64,000 nt of DNA from Anaerolineae bacterium (GTDB lineage: Bacteria > Chloroflexota > Anaerolineae > Promineifilales > Promineifilaceae): positions 1 through 64,000 of the forward strand of contig JADLAX010000090.1 of NCBI GenBank assembly GCA_020848035.1, written 5' to 3'. This document shows, one piece after another, positions 44,205 to 53,824 of this stretch. The translations under genes were made by a program, and so were the position numbers. Below the pieces are notes generated by a model, which saw only the letters and a program-made list of their open reading frames with translations, searched no databases and was not told the DNA's origin. The first letter of the stretch is position 1, and every line of letters starts with the position of its first letter.

Positions 44205-47200
44205 ATGCCAACCATCTTCGATAACTTTCAAAACAAACTGCTTGACGACTTATCCCAAAAAATTGAAAGCGCCACGCGGGCCGATTTTTGTGTCGGCTAC
44301 TTCAACCTGCGCGGCTGGCGCTTGATCGATGAAAAAATAGAGCAGTTTGCCGGTGGCGATGACGCCTGCTGTCGGCTGCTAGTCGGCATGATTCGCCACC
44401 CCCAGGAAGAACTGATTCACGCCTTCGGCACCGAGGAAGACCCACCCCGCATGACCCAGGGGGAAGTAAATGAACTTAAAAAAGAGCTGGTGCACAAGTT
44501 TCGAGAGCAAATCGAGATTGGCTTACCCACAAACATGCATGAAGCTGGGCTGCAACGCCTGAAGAAACAGCTGCTCAGCGGCAAACTCCAGGTGAAACTT
44601 TTCTTGCGCTATCCTCTGCATGCCAAGCTCTATCTACTGCATTACCCAACGGTACAACCACAAATCGGGTACTTAGGCAGCAGCAACCTGACCTTCCCCG
44701 GCCTCTCTGGCCAGGGTGAGCTAAACATTGACGTGCGTGATACGGTGGCCACCCAAACCCTGGTGGATTGGTTTGACGAGCGGTGGGAAGATCGGTTCGC
44801 GATTGATATTACCCAGGACCTTATTGAAATCATTGAAGAAAGCTGGGCCGGTGAGCGGCTGCTGCCCCCCTATTACATCTACCTCAAAATGGCCTACCAT
44901 CTCTCCCGCGAGGCCCAGCGCGGCATCGACGAATACCAGATTCCCGCCCCCTTTAACGACATCCTGTTTGAATACCAAAGAAAAGCTGTGCAAATTGCCG
45001 CCCGGAATCTGAACCAGCGCAACGGCGTGTTGATTGGTGACGTGGTGGGGTTGGGCAAAACGCTCATGGCGACGGCCCTGGTAAAGATTTTCCAAGAGGA
45101 TCTGTTCATGGAAACGCTGATCCTCTGCCCCAAAAATCTGGAGCGGATGTGGCAGTACCATGTGGACACCTATGGTCTAAAGGCCAAAGTGCTGCCCATT
45201 TCCCAGGCCCAGCAAAAATTGCCCGAGCTGACACGTTTCCGGCTGGTGCTGATTGATGAAAGCCACAACCTGCGCAACCGGGAAGGCAAACGGTATCGCG
45301 TGATTCGTGAATACATCGAACGAAACGAATGCCGCTGCATTTTGCTCTCGGCCACGCCGTACAATAAGTCGTACCTGGATTTGGCCAACCAGCTGCGCCT
45401 GTTTGTTGACCCAGAAATGGAGCTGCCCATTCGGCCCGAGCGGCTGATTCAGGAAATGGGCATTGTGGAGTTCAACCGCAAGTTTGAAAACCTGCCGCCG
45501 CGTACCCTGGCGGCGTTTGAAAAAAGCAGCAACCCAGATGACTGGCGTGAATTGATGCGCCTGTTTATGGTGCGCCGCACCCGCTCATTTATTCGCGAAC
45601 ATTACACCAAAGAGGATGGAAACGGCCGTTACCTCTCCTACCCCAACGGCCGTAAAGATTACTTCCCCACCCGCCACCCCAAACGACTCGACTTTGCCGA
45701 CAGCCCGCAATACCAGCGGCTCTACAGCGCCGACGTCGTCGATACCATCAACGACCTGAACCTGCCCCGCTACGGCCTGGGACTGTATGTGAAAAAAGCG
45801 CCCAACCCCGCGCCCACCGTGGCCGAACAGCAAATCATTGATGATTTGTCACGCGGTGGCAAGCGGCTGATGGGTTTTAGCCGCACCAACCTGTTCAAGC
45901 GGCTGGAAAGCAGCGGTCACGCTTTCATCCTCTCCGTGCAGCGCCACATCCTGCGCAACTACGTTTTTATACATGCCCTGGACAATGATTTGCCCCTGCC
46001 CATTGGCACGCAAGACATTGCCTTCCTGGACACCCGTTTTGAAGATGAAGATGTGGCGGTTCAGGATGAGGAAGATGAAAATGGCCCGGTAGAACCCCTG
46101 CGGGGGATCGAGCTGGACCCCACCGACTTTGAAAAACAAGGCGGCATTATCTACGACCTGTACGCCACCCAATATCGCCGCCGCTTCAAATGGCTGCGCG
46201 CCAACCTGTTCAACAAATCCCTCCACCAAACCCTGGAAGATGATGCCCTTAACTTGATGGCTATTTTGCTGGAAGTCGGGCCGTGGGACCCACACCAGGA
46301 CACGCAGCTCAATGCTCTGGAGCAACTTCTTAAGCAAACCCACCAGAAAGACAAAGTGCTCATCTTTAGCCAGTTTGCCGATACCGTTCACTACCTCACC
46401 AACCAGCTTCAGGCGCGGGGGGTGCGCCAGTTAGAAGGGGTCACCGGTGGACATATTGATCCGACGTCGGCGGCCTGGCGCTTTAGCCCGCGCAGCAACC
46501 AGAAAGCACACGTTATTGCTCCCGAGGGAGAACTGCGCGTCTTAATTGCTACCGACGTGCTCAGCGAAGGCCAAAACTTGCAGGATGCTTTTGTGGTGCT
46601 CAACTACGATCTGCCCTGGGCTATCATCCGGCTGATTCAGCGGGCGGGGCGCGTGGACCGCATTGGCCAGCAAAGCCAGGATATTTACTGCTACTCCATG
46701 TGGCCGGCCGAAGGCATCGAACGCATCATCAACCTGCGCAGCCGCCTGCGCCACCGCCTGCAGGAAAATGCCGAAGTGGTGGGGGCCGATGAAACCTTTT
46801 TTGAAGACGAAGAAGACCGGGAATCGTTGGGGGATTTGTACAACGAGCGCTCTGGCGTGCTCGATGAAGACGAAGATCGGGAAATTGATCTCATCTCCTA
46901 CGCTTACCAGATTTGGGACAATGCTATCAAGGCCAACCCCCCGCTGGAACGGGAAATTGCCCGCCTGCCCAACGTGGTGTACAGCAGCAAGGCGCTGCCG
47001 CCCGGCGTTCTGCCGCCCGGCGTACTGGTTTACCTGAAAACCGCCCACGGAAGTGACGGCCTGGCCTGGATGGATGAAGCGGGTAACAGCGTCACTACCT
47101 CGCAGTACGACATTTTGCAGGCGGCTGCCTGCGCCCTGGATGAACCCGCCCTGCGCCGCCAGGAAAACCACCACGATTTAGTCAAGGCGGGCGTTTTGCA

Positions 47201-47579
47201 GGCCCAGGCCGAGCAGCAGGCCGCCGGGGTGCAGCTGGGGCGTACCTCCGGGGCGCGGTTTAAGGCATATGAGCGGCTCAAGAGCTTTCTCAACCAATCT
47301 CCTTTGCTGGCGGAGCTGCCCTTTTACCAGACGCTAAAGCTAGCGGTGGAGCAGATGGGCACCAACCGGCTGCGCGAATCGGCCAAAGACCAGCTAAACC
47401 GGCAGCTGCGCAGCGGCATCGGCAACGAGCAGCTGGCGCGCATTGTGGTGGCCCTGTATGAAGCAAACAAGCTATGCCTGGTGCAGGAGGAGGCGTCTGG
47501 CGATGGCCAGCCGCAAATCATTTGCTCACTAGGGCTGCAAGTCGTGCCGGAACAAATAGGACCGGCCAGTGTAGGGTAA
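44205..47579 (+). CDS. PLD-nuclease / SNF2-family helicase fusion
   Basis: An 1124-residue protein with a phospholipase D-like domain (about 1-210; HxK motif LHAKLYLLHYP near 137-147, then GYLGSSNLTFPGLSGQGELN) and a SNF2 ATPase. Helicase motifs: Walker A GDVVGLGKT (about 279-287), Walker B LIDESHNLRN (about 350), SATPYN, LIFSQFADTVHYL, LIATDVLSEGQNLQ and RAGRVDRIGQQ (about 812). Only one HKD half is clear, as in DISARM-type PLD and other defence PLD proteins. It probably translocates on DNA and cuts or remodels it. It heads a run of five same-strand genes with methyltransferase and nuclease functions. Two octamers 23 bases apart lie at 45622 and 45645; the rest of the gene has none. Confidence 0.88.
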   Translation: MPTIFDNFQNKLLDDLSQKIESATRADFCVGYFNLRGWRLIDEKIEQFAGGDDACCRLLVGMIRHPQEELIHAFGTEEDPPRMTQGEVNELKKELVHKFREQIEIGLPTNMHEAGLQRLKKQLLSGKLQVKLFLRYPLHAKLYLLHYPTVQPQIGYLGSSNLTFPGLSGQGELNIDVRDTVATQTLVDWFDERWEDRFAIDITQDLIEIIEESWAGERLLPPYYIYLKMAYHLSREAQRGIDEYQIPAPFNDILFEYQRKAVQIAARNLNQRNGVLIGDVVGLGKTLMATALVKIFQEDLFMETLILCPKNLERMWQYHVDTYGLKAKVLPISQAQQKLPELTRFRLVLIDESHNLRNREGKRYRVIREYIERNECRCILLSATPYNKSYLDLANQLRLFVDPEMELPIRPERLIQEMGIVEFNRKFENLPPRTLAAFEKSSNPDDWRELMRLFMVRRTRSFIREHYTKEDGNGRYLSYPNGRKDYFPTRHPKRLDFADSPQYQRLYSADVVDTINDLNLPRYGLGLYVKKAPNPAPTVAEQQIIDDLSRGGKRLMGFSRTNLFKRLESSGHAFILSVQRHILRNYVFIHALDNDLPLPIGTQDIAFLDTRFEDEDVAVQDEEDENGPVEPLRGIELDPTDFEKQGGIIYDLYATQYRRRFKWLRANLFNKSLHQTLEDDALNLMAILLEVGPWDPHQDTQLNALEQLLKQTHQKDKVLIFSQFADTVHYLTNQLQARGVRQLEGVTGGHIDPTSAAWRFSPRSNQKAHVIAPEGELRVLIATDVLSEGQNLQDAFVVLNYDLPWAIIRLIQRAGRVDRIGQQSQDIYCYSMWPAEGIERIINLRSRLRHRLQENAEVVGADETFFEDEEDRESLGDLYNERSGVLDEDEDREIDLISYAYQIWDNAIKANPPLEREIARLPNVVYSSKALPPGVLPPGVLVYLKTAHGSDGLAWMDEAGNSVTTSQYDILQAAACALDEPALRRQENHHDLVKAGVLQAQAEQQAAGVQLGRTSGARFKAYERLKSFLNQSPLLAELPFYQTLKLAVEQMGTNRLRESAKDQLNRQLRSGIGNEQLARIVVALYEANKLCLVQEEASGDGQPQIICSLGLQVVPEQIGPASVG

Positions 47580-47630
47580 GATACGACTTAAGTGCCTGTT
47601 GTTACGCTTAACATGTGCAGTAACCCGTTC

Positions 47631-47820
47631 AGCCATTCTAAATATGACCAACCCGTAGGGGCGGGACGGCGCGGGGCAAATGCAGGTGTGACAGATAGCC
47701 TCGTCACCGCGCCGTCTCGCCCAACTCGGCCAGCAATCTGGGCGAGACAGGCGGGAGAAAAGGCGTTGGTAATAGCCCAGACTATTTCCCGCCTGTCCCG
47801 CCCCTACAGTTTGAATGGCT
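47631..47820. mobile_element. MITE-like double-hairpin element, second copy
   Basis: Starts AGCCATTCTAAATA and ends GAATGGCT. It contains GTAGGGGCGGGACGGCGCGG with its arm CCGCGCCGTCTCGCCC, then GGGCGAGACAGGCGGGA with its arm TCCCGCCTGTCCCGCCC and CTAC. It is the same two-hairpin plan as 33914-34117. It lies in the 343-base gap between helicase and methyltransferase. Confidence 0.8.
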
Positions 47821-47859
47821 GTAACCAGTGTGTCTAGACCAACCAACGAATAAAAAATT

Positions 47860-47907
47860 GTAGGACGATTTTGTAAATCGTCCGGGCGATTGGCAAAATC
47901 GCCCTAC
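47860..47907. repeat. REP-like double palindrome GTAG...CTAC
   Basis: GTAGGACGATTTTGTAAATCG / TCC then GGGCGATTGGCAAAATCGCCCTAC: two neighbouring short hairpins framed by GTAG and CTAC. It ends 15 bases before the methyltransferase ATG, so it lies in its leader. Confidence 0.85.
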
Positions 47908-47922
47908 AGTTAGGAGCAACCG

Positions 47923-50900
47923 ATGAGTTTTGATCCAGCGCAAAAGCAGCGAGCGGCGCGCTACCTGGCCCGCTTTGAGTTTAAGAACCTGTTTCTGGAT
48001 GAGTTAGGCTGGGACCGGCCAGCCGCCAACATCCGGCTGGACCCTGTGACGCTGGACGAGCAAACGTTTACCTTTACCCCCATTTGCCAAAAGCGGGAGT
48101 TTTACCTGTATGAAGGGCGAGCCGCCGACGGCCAGATACCGCCCAGCGCCGTGCGCAGCAGGTTGGGCACCTGGCTGAGCAAACGCAGCCGCGAGCATAT
48201 GATTGTGTTTGTGGACGACGCCCACACCCAGCAGGTGTGGCAGTGGGCCAGACAGGAACCGGGGCAGCCCACCCGCCGCTTTAGCCAGCCCTACCACAAA
48301 GGGCACTCTGGGGAAGCGTTGCTGCAAAAGCTGGAACAGCTAGAGATCGCCTTTGAAGAAGAGGATGACGTGACGCTGGTGGACGTGAGCGGCCGGGTGC
48401 GGGCCGCCTTTAGCGTGGAGCGAGCCACCAAAAAGTTTTACGACCAGTTCAAAAAAGAGCGCAACGCCTTTGAGAAGTTTGTGCAGGGCATTCCCGACGT
48501 GGAAATGAGCAAGTGGTATGTGTCGGTGATGCTGAACCGGCTGATGTTTGTCTACTTCATCCAGCGCAAGGGGTTTTTGGATGGGGATACCGACTATTTG
48601 CGCAACCGGCTGCGGCAGGTGCAGGCGCTGCGCGGCAGCGATGAGTTCCACAGCTTTTACCGCTACTTTTTGCTGCGTCTGTTCCATGAAGGGCTGGGCC
48701 AGCCACGCCACGACGCCGAGCTGGAGCGGCTGATTGGCAAGGTGCCTTACCTCAACGGCGGCATCTTCCAGCTGCACGAGGTGGAGCAAACCTACCCGGA
48801 CATTCAAATTAGCGACGAGGCGTTTACCCGCATTTTTGACTTTTTTGACCAGTACCAGTGGCACCTGGATGATCGCCCGCTGCGCGACGACCGGGAGATT
48901 AACCCGGACGTGCTGGGTTACATTTTTGAGAAATATATCAACCAGAAGCAGATGGGGGCGTATTACACCAAGGAAGATATTACCGAGTACATCAGCAAAA
49001 ATACGATCATTCCCTTTTTGTTTGATGCAGCGCAGAAAGAGTGCGCCATTGCCTTTAGCGGCGAGCAATCGATCTGGCGGCTGCCGCAGGCGGACCCGGA
49101 CCGGTACATTTACCCCGCCGTGCAGCAGGGGGCCGACCTGCCCTTGCCGGAGGAGATTGCCGCCGGGCTGGATGACGTGAGCCAGCGAGGCAGCTGGAAC
49201 ACACCCACCGCCGACGGCTACGGCCTGCCCACGGAAATCTGGCGGGAGACGGTGGCGCGGCGGCAGCGGTATGCCGAGGTTAAAAACAAGCTGGCGGCGG
49301 GCGAGGTAACCAGCATCAACGACTTTATTACCTACAACCTGGACATCCGGCAGCTGGCCCAGGACGTGATTGAAACGAGCGAAGGGCCGGAGCTGCTGCG
49401 CGCCTTCTGGCAGGCGGTGAACCGGGTGACGGTGCTGGACCCCACCTGCGGTTCCGGGGCGTTTTTGTTTGCCGCGCTGAACATTTTGCAGCCGCTGTAT
49501 GAAGGCTGTCTGGGGCGGATGCAGGCGTTTGTGGAGGAGCTGGGGCCAGACGACCACCCACAGAAGTACCGCGACTTTAGGCAGGTGCTGGGGCAAATGG
49601 CCCAGCACCCTAACCCCACCTACTTTGTGCTGAAGAGCATTGTGGTAAACAACCTGTACGGCGTGGACATCATGCCGGAGGCGGTGGAGATTGCCAAGCT
49701 GCGCCTCTTTTTGAAATTGGTGGCGCTGGTGGAGCGGGTGAACCAGATTGAACCGCTGCCGGATATTGACTTTAACATTCGGGCGGGTAATACGCTGGTG
49801 GGGTTTGCCAGCAAGGAAGAAGTGCGTAAAGCGTTACAAGACAAGCAGGTGGGCGGCGGGGTGCAGCAAAGCCGGATGCTGTTTGGTGAGGATGAAACGG
49901 CGCTGCAAGCAATTGAAGAAAAAGCGGGCGACATAGACCGGCTGTTTAACCGCTTTCGGGCGATGCAAACTGGTGGTGAGCAAAACGAGTTTGATGCAGC
50001 TGATTTTGCCACTACTAAAAAGCAACTAAATGAAAGACTAAAAGGTTTGGAAAAAGAACTAAATGAATTACTAGCACGGCAATATGGCGTACACCAAAAC
50101 AATCGCCAAGCGTATCAGAAATGGGAAAGTAGCCACCAGCCTTTTCACTGGTTCACCGAGTTTTACGGCATTCTAGAGCAAGGAGGATTTGATGTAATTA
50201 TAGGGAACCCTCCCTATGTTCAATACAAGAAAGTTGAAAAAGAAAGTTATTCAGTAGTGGGTTTCCAAACGATCAGTTCAAACAATCTATTTGCACTGGT
50301 TATGGAACAAACTTGTTCTTTACTTGTGAAAGGTGGACGTCATGGAATGATTGTCCCCATGAGCATCATTTCAACGCAGTTAGCATCTGGGATAAAAGAT
50401 TTATTGGTTGAAAAATCTGATTTGTTATTCATCAGCAACTATTCCGGTGATGCTCACCCTGGTGTCTTATTTACCGGTGTAAAAATGCGTTTGTCAATAA
50501 TCTTGGGGAGAATAGCAACTCAGACGAAACATGAGGCAATGATTTTTTCAACTAAGTTCATCCGATGGTTTACTGAAGCAAGAGACTATGTTTTTGAAGA
50601 CATTTCCTATGTGGAAGTTGAATACCCGCTGTTTTTTAATGGTTTAATACCGAAAGTCGGACTTTTCGAGGAACTTTCCATACTCAAAAAGATTTTTCAT
50701 CAACCGAAGCAATTAGGAGCATACGAGTCAAACCATTTTACTAATTCAATATATTCTCATCGAATTGTTGCTCACTTTGTGAAGTCATTTGACTTTGTTC
50801 CCTACTTTTGGAACGAAAAGGATGGACTGAAAAAATCAGAAGACTACAAAGTATTCCAATTTAAGACCTCAAATGAAGCGTTAATAGCTAACGCCATATT

Positions 50901-51285
50901 AAACAGCAACACATTTTATTATTTTTATATCTTGTACTCAGACGCTTATCACTGTGGTCGTGAGCTAATTTTAGGGTTTCCCTTTGCACTATTGAACATC
51001 AGTCCAACGCACGAAAAAAGCCTGATAAGGCTAAATCAAGTTTTAATGGGAGATATGCAAAATAACAGTGTCCGCCGCAAGATCAAGTACCGCACTGGCT
51101 GGATCGAGTACGATGAGTTTTATCCGAGACTATCAAAAAGTATCATTGACCAAATCGATCAGTGTTTAGCAGAGCACTATGATTTTTCTCCTCAGGAACT
51201 AGACTTCATAGTGAACTACGATATCAAGTACCGCATGGGTAACGAGTTATTCGACGATGAAACCGATGACCAGGGGGACGATTAA
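47923..51285 (+). CDS. Eco57I/PglX-like N6-adenine DNA methyltransferase
   Basis: An 1120-residue large gamma-type adenine methyltransferase, of the size and plan of Eco57I-type and BREX PglX proteins. The N-terminal helical region is about 1-330. EKYINQKQMGAYYTKEDI precedes SAM motif I VLDPTCGSGAFLFAALNIL (about 503-521). Catalytic motif IV IIGNPPYVQYKK lies near 757-768. The rest is a target-recognition/TaqI-like C-terminal domain. Codon use changes sharply at about 49985 to AT-rich and stays so to about 51110, within the recognition part, then returns. No separate PD-(D/E)XK was recognised. AGGAG precedes the ATG. Its stop lies 3 bases before the DUF262 gene. Confidence 0.9.
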   Translation: MSFDPAQKQRAARYLARFEFKNLFLDELGWDRPAANIRLDPVTLDEQTFTFTPICQKREFYLYEGRAADGQIPPSAVRSRLGTWLSKRSREHMIVFVDDAHTQQVWQWARQEPGQPTRRFSQPYHKGHSGEALLQKLEQLEIAFEEEDDVTLVDVSGRVRAAFSVERATKKFYDQFKKERNAFEKFVQGIPDVEMSKWYVSVMLNRLMFVYFIQRKGFLDGDTDYLRNRLRQVQALRGSDEFHSFYRYFLLRLFHEGLGQPRHDAELERLIGKVPYLNGGIFQLHEVEQTYPDIQISDEAFTRIFDFFDQYQWHLDDRPLRDDREINPDVLGYIFEKYINQKQMGAYYTKEDITEYISKNTIIPFLFDAAQKECAIAFSGEQSIWRLPQADPDRYIYPAVQQGADLPLPEEIAAGLDDVSQRGSWNTPTADGYGLPTEIWRETVARRQRYAEVKNKLAAGEVTSINDFITYNLDIRQLAQDVIETSEGPELLRAFWQAVNRVTVLDPTCGSGAFLFAALNILQPLYEGCLGRMQAFVEELGPDDHPQKYRDFRQVLGQMAQHPNPTYFVLKSIVVNNLYGVDIMPEAVEIAKLRLFLKLVALVERVNQIEPLPDIDFNIRAGNTLVGFASKEEVRKALQDKQVGGGVQQSRMLFGEDETALQAIEEKAGDIDRLFNRFRAMQTGGEQNEFDAADFATTKKQLNERLKGLEKELNELLARQYGVHQNNRQAYQKWESSHQPFHWFTEFYGILEQGGFDVIIGNPPYVQYKKVEKESYSVVGFQTISSNNLFALVMEQTCSLLVKGGRHGMIVPMSIISTQLASGIKDLLVEKSDLLFISNYSGDAHPGVLFTGVKMRLSIILGRIATQTKHEAMIFSTKFIRWFTEARDYVFEDISYVEVEYPLFFNGLIPKVGLFEELSILKKIFHQPKQLGAYESNHFTNSIYSHRIVAHFVKSFDFVPYFWNEKDGLKKSEDYKVFQFKTSNEALIANAILNSNTFYYFYILYSDAYHCGRELILGFPFALLNISPTHEKSLIRLNQVLMGDMQNNSVRRKIKYRTGWIEYDEFYPRLSKSIIDQIDQCLAEHYDFSPQELDFIVNYDIKYRMGNELFDDETDDQGDD

Positions 51286-51288
51286 ACG

Positions 51289-53319
51289 ATGAGAGCAGAC
51301 AGCATCAAAATCAATAAGGTTTTTAGCGCCGGGGGCGATGTGCATTACGTGCTGCCCCACTTTCAGCGGGAATACGCCTGGGAAAAAGAAAACTGGCAAA
51401 TGCTGCTGAAAGATATCTTCGGCATCTACGACGTGTACGATGACCAAAAACCGCCCGAGCATTTTATGGGGGCGCTGGTGGTCATCAACGACGGCACGCG
51501 CAACGGCACCGTGCCGGTGTTCCGCCTGGTAGACGGCCAGCAGCGCCTAACCACCATTTCTCTCTTTCTGCACGCCCTGGCCCAGCTGGTGCAAGAAAGC
51601 GATCCGCGCCTCTACAAGCGCATCCAGCGCGTGCTCATCAACGAAGATGAACCGGACATTCTCTACTACAAGCTGCTGCCCACCAAAAAATACGGCGACC
51701 AGGACAGCTACCTGGCCATTCTGCGAGAGCAGCCGGTGCCCGCCAACGTCGATTCCAAAATCCCGCTGGCTTACGCCTACTTTTACAAGGAGTTGGGCAG
51801 CCGCTTACAGCAAAAGCAGTTTGATCCCAACCGGCTGTTTATTGTGGTGATGAACTGTTTGCAGGTGGTGTTTATTGATTTGAACCATAGTGAACGGCCT
51901 TATGAAATCTTTGAAAGCCTGAACTACAAGGGTAAAACATTGACCCAGGCCGACCTGGTGCGCAACTACATCGCCATGAAGCTGCCAGAGCAGCAGCAAA
52001 CCGGCGTCTTCGAGCGGTATTGGTCGCCCATCGAAGCGATGCTGCAAGAGCGGCGCACGGTGGGCCGCTCTGGCCTGGGGGAATTGACCGCCTTTTTGCG
52101 CCACTACATGGCCTACCATTCCACCGTGCTGTGCAATGAAGAGCATGTCTACTCGCGCTTTCGGGATCGGGGCGAGGGTTTAGACGCCGAAGGATTTGTG
52201 GCCGAAATTGCCATTTTGAAGCGGTTTGCCGGTTACTACAACCGGATGCTGCGCCCGGACCAGGAACCGGACCAGGCAATACGCCAAAAGCTGCACCGCC
52301 TGAACGTGCTGGAAATCTCCACAGCGTACCCCTTTCTGCTGTTTGCCTACGATGCGCTGGACGAGGGCAAAATTAGCCGGGCAGACTTTTTGGAAGGGCT
52401 CACCTTGCTAGAAAACTACCTGGTGCGCCGCATCCTGGTGCGCGAAACCACCAGCTACCTGAACAAAATGTTCCCCACCCTGGCCAAGGATGTGGACGTC
52501 AACCGTTTTAGCGACACGCTGCGCCAGGCGCTGCTCACCAAAAATTACCCCACCGACGTTCGGCTGCGGCAGTCGGTAGAAACGGTGAAGCTGTACAGCA
52601 GCAGCGGCCGTCCCCGATTGACCTTTATCCTGGAAACGATCAACCGTCATCTGTCTGAGGGCACCGGCGCGTATACCCTGCTCGACGGACAGGCCACCAT
52701 TGAACACATCATGCCGCAAAAGCCCAGCGACGATTGGAAGCTGACACTGGGCGAAAATTTGATGCAGGATTATGAACTGCTGCACACGCTGGGGAACTTA
52801 ACGCTGGTTACGCAGGAATGGAATTCGGCGCTGTCTAACGCGGCGTATGCGGAAAAACAAGCCAAACTGCGCCAACATGGCCTGCTGCTTAACAAGCATT
52901 ATTTTGCCAGCAGCCCGGCGGTTTGGAACGGCGACAGCATCCGGCAGCGGGCCGCCTACCTGGTAGACCACATTTTGGCCATCTGGCCGTCGCTGGGAGA
53001 GGTGCAGGAACCGAAGGGTTGGCAAGAACGGCCGAAAACGTTAACCATTTTGGGCGAGACATTTGTAGTCAAAAGCTGGCGCGACGTGGCCCACCAAACC
53101 GCAGAATGTGTGGTTCAGGTGACCGACAATTTTGAATCAGCCATTGCGGATGTTTCGGCATATTTCAAGCAAGATAAGTTTGAGGGCACCTGTCGGCAGC
53201 TGTCAAACGGTTGGTGGATGTACGTCAATCTTTCTTCCGATTCCGTCAAGCGTATTTGCGATACCCTCCTTGAAAGCGCTGGCATTCCTGAGGATGAGTT
53301 TGAGTTAGAACTCTGGTAG
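51289..53319 (+). CDS. DUF262-DUF1524 nuclease (SspE/GmrSD/BrxU-like)
   Basis: A 676-residue modification-dependent nuclease-type protein. The DUF262 ParB-like nucleotide-binding motif is LVDGQQRLTTIS (about 79-90) with FQREYAWE before it and FESLNYKGKTLTQADLVRNY later. The HNH-like DUF1524 is IEHIMPQK (about 470) and LGNLTLVTQEWNSALSN. These are the parts of GmrSD type IV enzymes, BrxU and SspE. A further C-terminal domain (SWRDVAHQTAECVVQ, about 590-676) has no name I know. The gene begins 3 bases after the methyltransferase stop, so translation is coupled. Its likely role is nucleotide-driven cleavage of modified or unmodified DNA. Confidence 0.9.
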   Translation: MRADSIKINKVFSAGGDVHYVLPHFQREYAWEKENWQMLLKDIFGIYDVYDDQKPPEHFMGALVVINDGTRNGTVPVFRLVDGQQRLTTISLFLHALAQLVQESDPRLYKRIQRVLINEDEPDILYYKLLPTKKYGDQDSYLAILREQPVPANVDSKIPLAYAYFYKELGSRLQQKQFDPNRLFIVVMNCLQVVFIDLNHSERPYEIFESLNYKGKTLTQADLVRNYIAMKLPEQQQTGVFERYWSPIEAMLQERRTVGRSGLGELTAFLRHYMAYHSTVLCNEEHVYSRFRDRGEGLDAEGFVAEIAILKRFAGYYNRMLRPDQEPDQAIRQKLHRLNVLEISTAYPFLLFAYDALDEGKISRADFLEGLTLLENYLVRRILVRETTSYLNKMFPTLAKDVDVNRFSDTLRQALLTKNYPTDVRLRQSVETVKLYSSSGRPRLTFILETINRHLSEGTGAYTLLDGQATIEHIMPQKPSDDWKLTLGENLMQDYELLHTLGNLTLVTQEWNSALSNAAYAEKQAKLRQHGLLLNKHYFASSPAVWNGDSIRQRAAYLVDHILAIWPSLGEVQEPKGWQERPKTLTILGETFVVKSWRDVAHQTAECVVQVTDNFESAIADVSAYFKQDKFEGTCRQLSNGWWMYVNLSSDSVKRICDTLLESAGIPEDEFELELW

Positions 53320-53344
53320 TATCTCTTGTAAGGATTAAACACCT

Positions 53345-53824
53345 TTGGATTACTATCACATCAAACGCAATGAGGACGGTGTTTACTACGTCCGTGAAAA
53401 GAACTTTGGGTATAAGCCAGATGCACCGGATGGGGAAGGCAGCTCTCACTGGACATGGCACATCACCCAACGCGGCGTTGAGCATCTATGCCGGGATGTG
53501 CTGGGCAAGCGGCAACCCATGCCCAGGGCGATCACGTATGAGCAGCTTGTCTACCTGAAAGATCTCAACATGTTATGCCGCAGCGACGGTACGCCAATTG
53601 GTTCGATACGCCCTGAAAAGCAGCCACCACCGAAAACGAAGCGTCATGCCAAAACTGGCAAAAAGATTAGAGAACTGCCCATCCAGCAAATATCCAGACC
53701 AAAACCAGTTGCACCCATCAAAGCACCCGTAACACCACAGCCACCAGCTAAACCCGTACCAGAACCGCCACCCAGCCTGTGGAACCGGCTCAAAGCGTGG
53801 TTGGGCCTGAAGTCTAAAAAATGA
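53345..53824 (+). CDS. Small basic protein with Pro-rich linker, unknown
   Basis: 159 residues from a TTG start with AAGGA upstream. I do not recognise it. The first about 90 residues look folded (MDYYHIKRNEDGVYYVREKN, then HWTWHITQRGVEHLCRDVLGK). The rest is Lys/Pro-rich (PPPKTKRHAKTGKKIRE, PVTPQPPAKPVPEPPPS) with an amphipathic WNRLKAWLGLK end. That design suits a nucleic-acid or partner-binding adaptor. It begins 25 bases after the DUF262 gene and its stop codon overlaps the next ATG by 4 bases (ATGA), so it belongs to the same operon. It deserves a profile search, as a novel component. Confidence 0.65.
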   Translation: MDYYHIKRNEDGVYYVREKNFGYKPDAPDGEGSSHWTWHITQRGVEHLCRDVLGKRQPMPRAITYEQLVYLKDLNMLCRSDGTPIGSIRPEKQPPPKTKRHAKTGKKIRELPIQQISRPKPVAPIKAPVTPQPPAKPVPEPPPSLWNRLKAWLGLKSKK

